Assembly (NCBI GenBank): GCA_038025085.1
Contig: CM076148.1
Location: forward strand, 16,384,501-16,448,500
DNA length: 64,000 nucleotides
Direction of reading: 5' to 3'
Source of the DNA: Tetragonia tetragonoides
Taxonomy: Eukaryota > Streptophyta > Magnoliopsida > Caryophyllales > Aizoaceae
Shown: in pieces, positions 45,166-55,765 of the stretch
Numbering within the stretch: position 1 is the first letter of the stretch
Layout of the letters: every line of letters starts with the position of its first letter
Program-made: the position numbers and the translations under genes
Notes under the pieces: generated by a model
The model's input: only the letters and a program-made list of their open reading frames with translations
Told to the model about the DNA's origin: nothing
Databases searched by the model: none

Positions 45166-45283
45166 GGGTGCAACACGAGGACTTCCCAGGAGGTCACCCA
45201 TCCTAGTACTACTCTCGCCCAAGCACGCTTAATTGCGGAGTTCTGATGGGATCCGGTGCATTAGTGCTGGTATGATCGCACCC
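45166..45283 (-). rRNA. 5S rRNA gene, copy 134
   Basis: 118 nt. Only G51A. Its downstream spacer carries the 54-bp deletion. Confidence 0.96.
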
Positions 45284-45505
45284 ATCAATCTATTGCACAA
45301 TATTTCTTTTAACCTTGTTCTTACAGCCATTTCTCACTTTTCGTGTGTCTCTTTTATTCGAAAATCAACGGTTTCTACTTAAAACACAACACGTCTCCCG
45401 AAATCTTTTATACTAGTGTTTTCTGATTCTAAACAACGTTTTAAATAAGGGTACATAAAAATTAAAAAAATAAAAAAAAATTCTAAAAAATGAAGAATTA
45501 AAAGA

Positions 45506-45623
45506 GGGTGCAACACGAGGACTTCCCAGGAGGTCACCCATCCTAGTACTACTCTCGCCCAAGCACGCTTAACTGCGGAGTTCTGATGGGATCCGGTGCA
45601 TTAGTGCTGCTATGATCGCACCC
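45506..45623 (-). rRNA. 5S rRNA gene, copy 135
   Basis: 118 nt. Only C14G; flank ATCAGTC. Confidence 0.96.
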
Positions 45624-45844
45624 ATCAGTCTATTGCACAATATTTGTTTTAACCTTGTTCTTACAGCCATTTCTCACTTTTCGTGTGTCTCTTTTGTTCG
45701 AAAATCAACGGTTTCTACTTAAAACACAACACGTCTCCCGAAATCTTTTATACTAGTGTTTTCTGATTCTAAACAACGTTTTAAATAAGGGTACATAAAA
45801 ATTAAAAAAATAAAAAAAATTCTAAAAAATGAAGATTTAAAAGA

Positions 45845-45962
45845 GGATGCAACACGAGGACTTCCCAGGAGGTCACCCATCCTAGTACTACTCTCGCCCA
45901 AGCACTATTAACTGCGGAGTTCTGATGGGATCCGGTGCATTAGTGCTGGTATGATCGCACCC
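45845..45962 (-). rRNA. 5S rRNA gene, copy 136
   Basis: 118 nt. C116U (here with the main spacer type), C57A and G56U in the A box. Confidence 0.94.
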
Positions 45963-46177
45963 ATCAATCTATTGCACAATATTTGTTTTAACCTTGTTCT
46001 TACAGCCATTTCTCACTTTTCGTTTGTCTCTTTTATTCGAAAATCAACGGTTTCTACTTAAAACACAACACGTCTCCCGAAATCTTTTATACTAGTGAAT
46101 TCTGATTCTAAACAGCGTTTTAAATAAGGCTACATAAAAACTAAAAATATAAAAAAAATTCTAAAAAATGAAGATTT

Positions 46178-46181
46178 AAAA
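46178..46181 (-). terminator. Pol III T4 terminator (representative)
   Basis: Four T residues on the minus strand, two bases beyond RNA position 118 (CCC-TC-TTTT). This is the main spacer type; other units have CCCCTTTTT or CCCTTTTTT. A T6-T7 run about 15 bases further on could act as a backup stop. Confidence 0.8.
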
Positions 46182-46204
46182 GAGGGTGCAACACGAGGAC
46201 TTCC

Positions 46205-46222
46205 CAGGAGGTCACCCATCCT
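46205..46222 (-). promoter_or_regulatory. Internal control region C box (representative)
   Basis: RNA positions 80-97 of copy 137, AGGATGGGTGACCTCCTG, the main TFIIIA-binding box. A one-base deletion falls here in copies 62, 68 and 84, and G97U or C94U/C95U changes recur at its 3' edge. Confidence 0.85.
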
Positions 46223-46229
46223 AGTACTA

Positions 46230-46235
46230 CTCTCG
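46230..46235 (-). promoter_or_regulatory. Internal control region intermediate element (representative)
   Basis: RNA positions 67-72 of copy 137, GCGAGA, the intermediate element between A and C boxes, contacted by TFIIIA in the known system. C67U recurs in several copies. Confidence 0.8.
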
Positions 46236-46237
46236 CC

Positions 46238-46252
46238 CAAGCACGCTTAACT
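46238..46252 (-). promoter_or_regulatory. Internal control region A box (representative)
   Basis: RNA positions 50-64 of copy 137, AGTTAAGCGTGCTTG, the A box of the type 1 Pol III promoter. Positions 50-55 vary more between copies than the rest of the gene in the first 20 kb. Confidence 0.85.
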
Positions 46253-46301
46253 GCGGAGTTCTGATGGGATCCGGTGCATTAGTGCTGGTATGATCGCACC
46301 C

Positions 46302-46332
46302 ATCAATCTATTGCACAATATTTGTTTTAACC
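46302..46332 (-). promoter_or_regulatory. 5' flanking promoter of a consensus copy (representative)
   Basis: Bases -1 to -31 of copy 137, shown as representative of nearly every unit. On the minus strand the flank has an AT-rich TATA-like stretch (AAATATTG, about -22 to -15) and a GC dinucleotide at -13/-12. Work on Arabidopsis 5S genes established an AT-rich element near -28, GC near -12 and C at -1 as upstream elements. Here -1 is T, so the match is partial. Assignment of function is by analogy. Confidence 0.7.
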
Positions 46333-46522
46333 TTGTTCTTACAGCCATTTCTCACTTTTCGTGTGTCTCTTTTATTCGAAAATCAACGGTTTCTACTTAA
46401 AACACAACACGTCTCCCGAAATCTTTTATACTAGTGTATCCTGATTCTAAACAGCGTTTTAAATAAGGCTACATAAGAATTAAAAAAATAAAAAAAATTC
46501 TAAAAAATGAAGATTTAAAAGA

Positions 46523-46640
46523 GGGTGGAACACGAGGACTTCCCAGGAGGTCACCCATCCTAGTACTACTCTCGCCCAAGCGCGCTTAACTGCGGAGTTC
46601 TGATGGGATCCGGTGCATTAGTGCTGCTATGATCGCACCC
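46523..46640 (-). rRNA. 5S rRNA gene, copy 138
   Basis: 118 nt. G113C (mismatch with C6 in the closing helix), U59C, C14G. Last unit of the first 13-unit block. Confidence 0.94.
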
Positions 46641-46862
46641 ATCAATATATTGCACAATATTTGTTTTAACCTTGTTCTTACAGCCATTTCTCACTTTTCG
46701 TTTGTCTCTTTTGTTCGAAAATCAACGGTTTCTACTTAAAACACAACACGTCTCCCGAAATCTTTTATACTAGTGTTTTCTGATTCTAAACAACGTTTTA
46801 AATAGAGGTACATAAAAATTAAAAAAATAAAAAACAATTCTAAAAAATGAAGATTTAAAAGA

Positions 46863-46980
46863 GGGTGCAACACGAGGACTTCCCAGGAGGTCACCCATCC
46901 TAGTACTACTCTCGCCCAAGCACGCTTAACTGCTGAGTTCTGATGGGGTCCGGTGCATTAGTGCTGGTATGATCGCACCC
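46863..46980 (-). rRNA. 5S rRNA gene, copy 139
   Basis: 118 nt. C47A and U33C; CC instead of GC at -13/-12. First unit of the second 13-unit block. Confidence 0.94.
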
Positions 46981-47201
46981 ATCAATCTATTGGACAATAT
47001 TTGTTTTAACCTTGTTCTTACAGCCATTTCTCACTTTTCGTGTGTCTCTTTTATTCGAAAATCAACGGTTTCTACTTAAAACACAACACGTCTCCCGAAA
47101 TCTTTTATACTAGTGTATCCTGATTCTAAACAATGTTTTAAATAAGGGTACATAAAAATTAAAAAAATAAAAAAAATTTAAAAAAATGAAGATTTAAAAA
47201 G

Positions 47202-47319
47202 GGATGCAACACGAGGACTTCCCAGGAGGTCACCCATCCTAGTACTACTCTCGCCCAAGCACGCTTAACTACGGAGTTCTGATGGGATCCGGTGCATTAG
47301 TGCTGCTATGATCGCACCC
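47202..47319 (-). rRNA. 5S rRNA gene, copy 140
   Basis: 118 nt. C116U type, C49U, C14G. Confidence 0.95.
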
Positions 47320-47540
47320 ATCAATCTATTGCACAATATTTGCTTTAACCTTGTTCCTACAGCCATTTCTCACTTTTCGTTTGTCTCTTTTGTTCGAAAA
47401 TCAACGGTTTCTACTTAAAACACAACACGTCTCCCGAAATCTTTTATACTATTGTTTTCTGATTCTAAACAACGTTTTAAATAAGGGTACATAAAAATTA
47501 AAAAAATAAAAAAAATTCTAAAAAATGAAGATTTAAAAGA

Positions 47541-47658
47541 GGGTGCAACAAGAGGACTTCCCAGGAGGTCACCCATCCTAGTACTATTCTCGCCCAAGCA
47601 CGCATAACTGCGGAGTTCTGATGGGATCCGGTGCATTAGTGCTGGAATGATCGCACCC
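47541..47658 (-). rRNA. 5S rRNA gene, copy 141
   Basis: 118 nt. G108U, G72A, A55U, A13U. Confidence 0.94.
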
Positions 47659-47880
47659 ATCAATCTATTGCACAATATTTGTTTTAACCTTGTTCTTACA
47701 GCCATTTCTCACTTTTCGTGTGTTTCTTTTATTCGAAAATCAGCGGTTTCTACTTAAAACACAACACGTCTCCCGAAATCTTTTATACTAGTGTATCCTG
47801 ATTCTAAACAGCGTTTTAAATAAGGCTACATAAAAATTAAAAAAATAAAAAAAAATTCTAAAAAATGAAGATTTAAAAGA

Positions 47881-47998
47881 GGGTGCAACACGAGGACTTC
47901 CCAGGAGGTCACCCATCCTAGTACTACTCCCGCCCAAGCACGCTTAACTGCGGAGTTCTGATGGGATCCGGTGCATTAGTGCTGGTATGATCGCACCC
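47881..47998 (-). rRNA. 5S rRNA gene, copy 142
   Basis: 118 nt. A69G. Confidence 0.95.
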
Positions 47999-48220
47999 AT
48001 CAATATATTGCACAATATTTGTTTTAACCTTGTTCTTACAGCCATTTCTCACTTTTCGTGTGTCTCTTTTATTCGAAAATCAACGGTTTCTACTTAAAAC
48101 ACAACACGTCTCCCGAAATCTTTTATACTAGTGTTTTCTGATTCTAAACAACGTTTTAAATAAGGGTACATAAAAATTAAAAAAATAAAAAAAAATTCTA
48201 AAAAATGAAGATTTAAAAGA

Positions 48221-48338
48221 GGGTGCAACACGAGGACTTCCCAGGAGGTCACCCATCCTAGTACTACTCTCGCCCAAGCACGCTTAACTGCGGAGTTCTG
48301 ATGGGATTCGGTGCATTAGTGCTGGTATGATCGCACCC
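48221..48338 (-). rRNA. 5S rRNA gene, copy 143
   Basis: 118 nt. G31A. Confidence 0.96.
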
Positions 48339-48559
48339 ATCAATCTATTGCACAATATTTGTTTTAACCTTGTTCTTACAGCCATTTCTCACTTTTCGTG
48401 TGTCTCTTTTATTCGAAAATCAACGGTTTCTACTTAAAACACAACACGTCTCCCGAAATCTTTTATGCTAGGGTATTCTGATTCTAAACAGCGTTTTAAA
48501 TAAGGCTACATAAAAATTAAAAAAATAAAAAAAATTCTAAAGAATGAAGATTTAAAAGA

Positions 48560-48677
48560 GGGTGCAACACGAGGACTTCCCAGGAGGTCACCCATCCTAG
48601 TACTACTCTCGCCCAAGCACGCTTAACTGCGGAGTTCTGATGGGATCCGGTGCATTAGTGCTAGTATGATCGCACCC
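48560..48677 (-). rRNA. 5S rRNA gene, copy 144
   Basis: 118 nt. C15U. Confidence 0.96.
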
Positions 48678-48902
48678 ATCAATCTATTGCACAATATTTG
48701 TTTTAACCTTGTTCTTACAGCCATTTCTCACTTTTCGTGTGTCTCTTTTATTCGAAAATCAACGGTTTCTACTTAAAACACAACACGTCTCCCGAAATCT
48801 TTTATACTAGTGTTTTCTGATTCTAAACAACGTTTTAAATAAGGGTACATAAAAATAAAAATTTAATAAAATAAAAATTTAAAAAAATGAAGATTTAAAA
48901 AG

Positions 48903-49020
48903 GGATGCAACACGAGGACTTCCCAGGAGGTCACCCATCCTAGTACTACTCTCGCCCAAGCACGCTTAACTGCGGAGTTCTGATGGGATCCGGTGCATTA
49001 GTGCTGGTATGATCGCACCC
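48903..49020 (-). rRNA. 5S rRNA gene, copy 145
   Basis: 118 nt. C116U type with the TTTAATAAAAT spacer. Confidence 0.96.
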
Positions 49021-49241
49021 ATCAATCTATTGCGCAATATTTGTTTTAACCTTGTTCTTACAGCCATTTCTCACTTTTCGTGTGTCTCTTTTATTCGAAA
49101 ATCAACGGTTTCTACTTAAAACACAACACGTCTCCCGAAATCTTTTATACTAGTGTATCCTGATTCTAAACAGCGTTTTAAATAAGGCTACATAAGAATT
49201 AAAAAAATAAAAAAAATTCTAAAAAATGAAGATTTAAAAGA

Positions 49242-49359
49242 GGGTGCAACACGAGGACTTCCCAGGAGGTCACCCATCCTAGTACTACTCTCGCCCAAGC
49301 GCGCTTAACTGCGGAGTTCTGATGGGATCCGGTGCATTAGTGCTGCTATGATCGCACCC
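49242..49359 (-). rRNA. 5S rRNA gene, copy 146
   Basis: 118 nt. U59C and C14G; upstream spacer with the 54-bp deletion. Confidence 0.95.
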
Positions 49360-49398
49360 ATCAATCTATTGCACAATATTTGTTTTAACCTTGTTCTT

Positions 49399-49523
49399 AC
49401 AGCCATTACAACACGTCTCCCGAAATCTTTTCTACTAGTGTTTTCTGATTCTAAACAACGTTTTAAATAAGGGTACATAAAAATTAAAAAAAAAAAAATT
49501 CTAAAAAATGAAGATTTAAAAGA
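49399..49523. other. Spacer with 54-bp deletion (second occurrence)
   Basis: Same junction (after 49407) as the deletion 4358 bp to the left. It was copied by the 13-unit duplication. Confidence 0.9.
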
Positions 49524-49641
49524 GGGTGCAACACGAGGACTTCCCAGGAGGTCACCCATCCTAGTACTACTCTCGCCCAAGCACGCTTAATTGCGGAGTT
49601 CTGATGGGATCCGGTGCATTAGTGCTGGTATGATCGCACCC
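49524..49641 (-). rRNA. 5S rRNA gene, copy 147
   Basis: 118 nt. G51A. Confidence 0.96.
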
Positions 49642-49863
49642 ATCAATCTATTGCACAATATTTCTTTTAACCTTGTTCTTACAGCCATTTCTCACTTTTC
49701 GTGTGTCTCTTTTATTCGAAAATCAACGGTTTCTACTTAAAACACAACACGTCTCCCGAAATCTTTTATACTAGTGTTTTCTGATTCTAAACAACGTTTT
49801 AAATAAGGGTACATAAAAATTAAAAAAATAAAAAAAAATTCTAAAAAATGAAGAATTAAAAGA

Positions 49864-49981
49864 GGGTGCAACACGAGGACTTCCCAGGAGGTCACCCATC
49901 CTAGTACTACTCTCGCCCAAGCACGCTTAACTGCGGAGTTCTGATGGGATCCGGTGCATTAGTGCTGCTATGATCGCACCC
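49864..49981 (-). rRNA. 5S rRNA gene, copy 148
   Basis: 118 nt. C14G; flank ATCAGTC. Confidence 0.96.
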
Positions 49982-50202
49982 ATCAGTCTATTGCACAATA
50001 TTTGTTTTAACCTTGTTCTTACAGCCATTTCTCACTTTTCGTGTGTCTCTTTTGTTCGAAAATCAACGGTTTCTACTTAAAACACAACACGTCTCCCGAA
50101 ATCTTTTATACTAGTGTTTTCTGATTCTAAACAACGTTTTAAATAAGGGTACATAAAAATTAAAAAAATAAAAAAAATTCTAAAAAATGAAGATTTAAAA
50201 GA

Positions 50203-50320
50203 GGATGCAACACGAGGACTTCCCAGGAGGTCACCCATCCTAGTACTACTCTCGCCCAAGCACTATTAACTGCGGAGTTCTGATGGGATCCGGTGCATTA
50301 GTGCTGGTATGATCGCACCC
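50203..50320 (-). rRNA. 5S rRNA gene, copy 149
   Basis: 118 nt. C116U, C57A, G56U. Confidence 0.94.
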
Positions 50321-50541
50321 ATCAATCTATTGCACAATATTTGTTTTAACCTTGTTCTTACAGCCATTTCTCACTTTTCGTTTGTCTCTTTTATTCGAAA
50401 ATCAACGGTTTCTACTTAAAACACAACACGTCTCCCGAAATCTTTTATACTAGTGAATTCTGATTCTAAACAGCGTTTTAAATAAGGCTACATAAAAATT
50501 AAAAATATAAAAAAAATTCTAAAAAATGAAGATTTAAAAGA

Positions 50542-50659
50542 GGGTGCAACACGAGGACTTCCCAGGAGGTCACCCATCCTAGTACTACTCTCGCCCAAGC
50601 ACGCTTAACTGCGGAGTTCTGATGGGATCCGGTGCATTAGTGCTGGTATGATCGCACCC
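50542..50659 (-). rRNA. 5S rRNA gene, copy 150
   Basis: 118 nt, identical to consensus; partner of copy 137. Confidence 0.97.
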
Positions 50660-50880
50660 ATCAATCTATTGCACAATATTTGTTTTAACCTTGTTCTTAC
50701 AGCCATTTCTCACTTTTCGTGTGTCTCTTTTATTCGAAAATCAACGGTTTCTACTTAAAACACAACACGTCTCCCGAAATCTTTTATACTAGTGTATCCT
50801 GATTCTAAACAGCGTTTTAAATAAGGCTACATAAGAATTAAAAAAATAAAAAAAATTCTAAAAAATGAAGATTTAAAAGA

Positions 50881-50998
50881 GGGTGGAACACGAGGACTTC
50901 CCAGGAGGTCACCCATCCTAGTACTACTCTCGCCCAAGCGCGCTTAACTGCGGAGTTCTGATGGGATCCGGTGCATTAGTGCTGCTATGATCGCACCC
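50881..50998 (-). rRNA. 5S rRNA gene, copy 151
   Basis: 118 nt. G113C, U59C, C14G. End of the second 13-unit block. Confidence 0.94.
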
Positions 50999-51219
50999 AT
51001 CAATATATTGCACAATATTTGTTTTAACCTTGTTCTTACAGCCATTTCTCACTTTTCGTTTGTCTCTTTTGTTCGAAAATCAACGGTTTCTACTTAAAAC
51101 ACAACACGTCTCCCGAAATCTTTTATACTAGTGTTTTCTGATTCTAAACAACGTTTTAAATAAGGGTACATAAAAATTAAAAAAATAAAAAAAATTCTAA
51201 AAAATGAAGATTTAAAAGA

Positions 51220-51337
51220 GGGTGCAACACGAGGACTTCCCAGGAGGTCACCCATCCTAGCACTACTCTCGCCCAAGCACGCTTAACTGCGGAGTTCTGA
51301 TGGGATCCGGTGCATTAGTGCTGGTATGATCGCACCC
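51220..51337 (-). rRNA. 5S rRNA gene, copy 152
   Basis: 118 nt. Only A77G. Confidence 0.96.
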
Positions 51338-51558
51338 ATCAATCTATTGCACAATATTTGTTTTAACCTTGTTCTTACAGCCATTTCTCACTTTTCGTTT
51401 GTCTCTTTTATTCGAAAATCAACGGTTTCTACTTAAAACACAACACGTCTCCCGAAATCTTTTATACTAGTGAATTCTGATTCTAAACAGCGTTTTAAAT
51501 AAGGCTACATAAAAATTAAAAATATAAAAAAAATTCTAAAAAATGAAGATTTAAAAGA

Positions 51559-51676
51559 GGGTGCAACACAAGGACTTCCCAGGAGGTCACCCATCCTAGT
51601 ACTACTCTCGCCCAAGCACGCTTAACTGCGGAGTTCTGATGGGATCCGGTGCATTAGTGCTGGTATGATCGCACCC
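51559..51676 (-). rRNA. 5S rRNA gene, copy 153
   Basis: 118 nt. Only C107U, absent from partner copy 157. Confidence 0.96.
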
Positions 51677-51900
51677 ATCAATCTATTGCACAATATTTGT
51701 TTTAACCTTGTTCTTACAGCCATTTCTCACTTTTCGTGTGTCTCTTTTATTCGAAAATCAACGGTTTCTAATTAAAACACAACACGTCTCCCGAAATCTT
51801 TTATACTAGTGTTTTCTAATTCGAAACATCGTTTTAAATAAAGTACATAAAAATAAAAATTTAATAAAATTAAAATTTAAAAAAATGAAGATTTAAAAAG

Positions 51901-52018
51901 GGATGCAACACGAGGACTTCCCAGTAGGTCACCCATCCTAGTACTACTCTCGCCCAAGCATGCTTAACTGCGGAGTTCTTATGGGATCCGGTGCATTAGT
52001 GCTGGTATGTTCGCACCC
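51901..52018 (-). rRNA. 5S rRNA gene, copy 154
   Basis: 118 nt. C116U type, C94A, G58A, C39A, U9A. Confidence 0.93.
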
Positions 52019-52240
52019 ATCAATCTATTGCACAATATTTGTTTTAACCTTGTTCTTACAGCCATTTCTCACTTTTCTTTTGTCTCTTTTATTCGAAAAT
52101 CAACGGTTTCTACTTAAAACACAACACGTCTCCCGAAATCTTTTCTACTAGTGTTTTCTGATTCTAAACAACGTTTTAAATAAGGGTACATAAAAATTAA
52201 AAAAATAAAAAAAAATTCTAAAAAATGAAGATTTAAAAGA

Positions 52241-52358
52241 GGGTGCAACACGAGGACTTCCCAGGAGGTCACCCATCCTAGTACTACTCTCGCCCAAGCA
52301 CGCTTAACTGCAGAGTTCTGATGGGATCCGGTGCATTAGTGCTGGTATGATCGCACCC
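52241..52358 (-). rRNA. 5S rRNA gene, copy 155
   Basis: 118 nt. Only C47U. Confidence 0.96.
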
Positions 52359-52579
52359 ATCAATCTATTGCACAATATTTGTTTTAACCTTGTTCTTACA
52401 GCCATTTCTCACTTTTCGTTTGTCTCTTTTGTTCGAAAATCAACGGTTTCTACTTAAAACACAACACGTCTCCCGAAATCTTTTATACTAGTGTTTTCTG
52501 ATTCTAAACAACGTTTTAAATAAGGGTACATAAAAATTAAAAAAATAAAAAAAATTCTAAAAAATGAAGATTTAAAAGA

Positions 52580-52697
52580 GGGTGCAACACGAGGACTTCC
52601 CAGGAGGTCACCCATCCTAGCACTACTCTCGCCCAAGCACGCTTAACTGCGGAGTTCTGATGGGATCCGGTGCATTAGTGCTGGTATGATCGCACCC
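52580..52697 (-). rRNA. 5S rRNA gene, copy 156
   Basis: 118 nt. A77G; partner of copy 152. Confidence 0.96.
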
Positions 52698-52918
52698 ATC
52701 AATCTATTGCACAATATTTGTTTTAACCTTGTTCTTACAGCCATTTCTCACTTTTCGTTTGTCTCTTTTATTCGAAAATCAACGGTTTTTACTTAAAACA
52801 CAACACGTCTCCCGAAATCTTTTATACTAGTGAATTCTGATTCTAAACAGCGTTTTAAATAAGGCTACATAAAAATTAAAAATATAAAAAAAATTCTAAA
52901 AAATGTAGATTTAAAAGA

Positions 52919-53036
52919 GGGTGCAACACGAGGACTTCCCAGGAGGTCACCCATCCTAGTACTACTCTCGCCCAAGCACGCTTAACTGCGGAGTTCTGAT
53001 GGGATCCGGTGCATTAGTGCTGGTATGATCGCACCC
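52919..53036 (-). rRNA. 5S rRNA gene, copy 157
   Basis: 118 nt, identical to consensus. Confidence 0.97.
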
Positions 53037-53261
53037 ATCAATCTATTGCACAATATTTGTTTTAACCTTGTTCTTACAGCCATTTCTCACTTTTCGTGTG
53101 TCTCTTTTATTCGAAAATCAACGGTTTCTAATTAAAACACAACACGTCTCCCGAAATCTTTTATACTAGTGTTTTCTAATTCGAAACATCGTTTTAAATA
53201 AAGGTACATAAAAATAAAAATTTAATAAAATTAAAATTTAAAAAAATGAAGATTTAAAAAG

Positions 53262-53379
53262 GGATGCAACACGAGGACTTCCCAGTAGGTCACCCATCCT
53301 AGTACTACTCTCGCCCAAGCATGCTTAACTGCGGAGTTCTTATGGGATCCGGTGCATTAGTGCTGGTATGTTCGCACCC
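53262..53379 (-). rRNA. 5S rRNA gene, copy 158
   Basis: 118 nt. C116U type, C94A, G58A, C39A, U9A; partner of copy 154. Confidence 0.93.
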
Positions 53380-53601
53380 ATCAATCTATTGCACAATATT
53401 TGTTTTAACCTTGTTCTTACAGCCATTTCTCACTTTTCTTTTGTCTCTTTTATTCGAAAATCAACGGTTTCTACTTAAAACACAACATGTCTCCCGAAAT
53501 CTTTTCTACTAGTGTTTTCTGATTCTAAACAACGTTTTAAATAAGGGTACATAAAAATTAAAAAAATAAAAAAAAATTCTAAAAAATGAAGATTTAAAAG
53601 A

Positions 53602-53719
53602 GGGTGCAACACGAGGACTTCCCAGGAGGTCACCCATCCTAGTACTACTCTCGCCCAAGCACGCTTAACTGCAGAGTTCTGATGGGATCCGGTGCATTAG
53701 TGCTGGTATGATCGCACCC
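53602..53719 (-). rRNA. 5S rRNA gene, copy 159
   Basis: 118 nt. C47U; partner of copy 155. Confidence 0.96.
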
Positions 53720-53943
53720 ATCAATCTATTGCACAATATTTGTTTTAACCTTGTTCTTACAGCCATTTCTCACTTTTCGTGTGTCTCTTTTATTCGAAAA
53801 TCAACGGTTTCTACTTAAAACACAACACGTCTCCCGAAATCTTTTATACTAGTGTATTCTGATTCTAAACAGCGTTTTAAATAAGGCTACATAAAAATTT
53901 AAAAAATAAAAAAAAAAATTCTAAAAAATGAAGAATTAAAAGA

Positions 53944-54061
53944 GGGTGCAACACGAGGACTTCCCAGGAGGACACCCATCCTAGTACTACTCTCGCCCAA
54001 GCACGCTTAACTGCGGAGTTCTGATGGGATCCGATGCATTAGTGCTGCTATGATCGCACCC
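53944..54061 (-). rRNA. 5S rRNA gene, copy 160
   Basis: 118 nt. A90U (C box), C28U, C14G. Confidence 0.95.
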
Positions 54062-54283
54062 ATCAATCTATTGCACAATATTTGTTTTAACCTTGTTCTT
54101 ACAGCCATTTCTCACTTTTCGTTTGCCTCTTTTGTTCGAAAATCAACGGTTTCTACTTAAAACACAACACGTCTCCCGAAATCTTTTATACTAGTGTTTT
54201 CTGATTCTAAACAACGTTTTAAATAAGGGTACATAAAAATTAAAAAAATAAAAAAAAATTCTAAAAAATGAAGATTTAAAAGA

Positions 54284-54401
54284 GGGTGCAACACGAGGAC
54301 TTCCCAGGAGGTCACCCATCCTAGTACTACTCTCGCCCAAGCACGCTTAACTGCGGAGTTCTGATGGGATCCGGTGCATTAGTGCTGGTATGATCGCACC
54401 C
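54284..54401 (-). rRNA. 5S rRNA gene, copy 161
   Basis: 118 nt, identical to consensus. Confidence 0.97.
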
Positions 54402-54622
54402 ATCAATCTATTGCACAATATTTGTTTTAACCTTGTTCTTACAGCCATTTCTCACTTTTCGTTTGTCTCTTTTATTCGAAAATCAACGGTTTCTACTTAA
54501 AACACAACACGTCTCCCGAAATCTTTTATACTAGTGTATTCTGATTCTAAACAGCGTTTTAAATAAGGCTACATAAAAATTAAAAATATAAAAAAAATTC
54601 TAAAAAATGAAGATTTAAAAGA

Positions 54623-54740
54623 GGGTGCAACACGAGGACTTCCCAGGAGGTCACCCATCCTAGTACTACTCTCGCCCAAGCACGCTTAACTGCGGAGTTC
54701 TGATGGGATCCGGTGCATTAGTGCTGGTATGATCGCACCC
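54623..54740 (-). rRNA. 5S rRNA gene, copy 162
   Basis: 118 nt, identical to consensus. Confidence 0.97.
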
Positions 54741-54965
54741 ATCAATCTATTGCACAATATTTGTTTTAACCTTGTTCTTACAGCCATTTCTCACTTTTCG
54801 TGTGTCTCTTTTATTCGAAAATCAACGGTTTCTACTTAAAACACAATACGTCTCCCGAAATCTTTTATACTAGTGTTTTCTAATTCGAAACATCGTTTTA
54901 AATAAAGGTACATAAAAATAAAAATTTAATAAAATTAAAATTTAAAAAAATGAAGATTTAAAAAG

Positions 54966-55083
54966 GGATGCAACACGAGGACTTCCCAGGAGGTCACCCA
55001 TCCTAGTACTACTCTCGCCCAAGCACACTTAACTGCGGAGTTCTGATGGGATCCGGTGCATTAGTGCTGGTACGATCGCACCC
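54966..55083 (-). rRNA. 5S rRNA gene, copy 163
   Basis: 118 nt. C116U type, C57U, A11G. Confidence 0.95.
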
Positions 55084-55304
55084 ATCAATGTATTGCACAA
55101 TATTTGTTTTAACCTTGTTCTTACAGCCATTTCTCACTTTTCGTGTGTATCTTTTATTCGAAAATCAACGGTTTCTACTTAAAACACAACACGTCTCCCG
55201 AAATCTTTTATACTATTGTATTCTGATTCTAAACAGCGTTTTAAATAAGGCTACATAAAAATTAAAAAAATAAAAAAAATTCTAAAAAATGAAGATTTAA
55301 AAGA

Positions 55305-55422
55305 GGGTGCAACACGAGGACCTCCCAGGAGGTCACCAATCCTAGTACTACTCTAGCCCAAGCACGCTTAACTGCGGAGTTCTGATGAGATCCGGTGCAT
55401 TAGTGCTGGTATGATCGCACCC
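55305..55422 (-). rRNA. 5S rRNA gene, copy 164
   Basis: 118 nt. A101G, G85U (C box), G68U, C35U. Confidence 0.94.
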
Positions 55423-55647
55423 ATTAATCTATTGCACAATATTTGTTTTAACCTTGTTCTTACAGCCATTTCTTACTTTTCGTGTGTCTCTTTTATTCGA
55501 AAATCAACGGTTTCTACTTAAAACACAACACGTCTCCCGAAATCTTTTATACTAGTGTATTCTGATTCTAAACAGCGTTTTAAATAAGGCTACATAAAAA
55601 TAAAAATTTAATAAAATAAAAATTTAAAAAAATGAAGATTTAAAAAG

Positions 55648-55765
55648 GGATGCAACACGAGGACTTCCCAGAAGGTCACCCATCCTAGTACTACTCTCGC
55701 CCAAGCACGCTTAACTGCGGAGTTCTGATGGGATCCGGTGCATTAGTGCTGGTATGATCGCACCC
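55648..55765 (-). rRNA. 5S rRNA gene, copy 165
   Basis: 118 nt. C116U type, C94U. Confidence 0.96.

Larger units (their letters stand above)
46184..46301 (-). rRNA. 5S rRNA gene, copy 137 (consensus reference)
   Basis: 118 nt, used as the array consensus. It has intact closing helix, A box, IE and C box, a GC at -13/-12 and a T4 terminator two bases after the gene. By sequence it is fully competent for transcription. Confidence 0.97.
42365..46722. repeat. 13-unit tandem duplication, first block
   Basis: Copies 126-138. All 13 units recur in the next block at 4357-4358 bp, nearly base for base, including a 54-bp spacer deletion and the private changes of copies 126, 128, 129, 131, 136 and 138. 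Left breakpoint lies in the spacer within about 42290-42445. Confidence 0.9.
46723..51080. repeat. 13-unit tandem duplication, second block
   Basis: Copies 139-151. Differences seen from the first block are few: copy 140 lacks the C28U of copy 127, an A tract is one base shorter (near 49490), and one C/T difference lies at 46141 against the matching base near 50499. The exchange is either very recent or an assembly duplication. Confidence 0.9.
51220..53940. repeat. Tandem 4-unit duplication (about 2 x 1360 bp)
   Basis: Copies 152-155 and 156-159 match at 1360-1361 bp. Shared markers are A77G, a consensus-like copy, the heavily changed C116U/C94A/G58A/C39A/U9A copy, and C47U. Confidence 0.85.

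Noticed and set aside
46141..46180. Long A-rich tracts as poly(A) tails of retrotransposed sequence
   Set aside because: They lie on the non-coding strand at the same place in every unit, downstream of the gene, and fit the T-rich termination zone of the 5S unit.
51960..52151. Plus-strand open frames such as the one starting MLNCGVLMGSG
   Set aside because: They read antisense through the 5S gene and spacer, occur only where a point change makes an ATG or removes a stop, and have no counterpart in neighbouring units.
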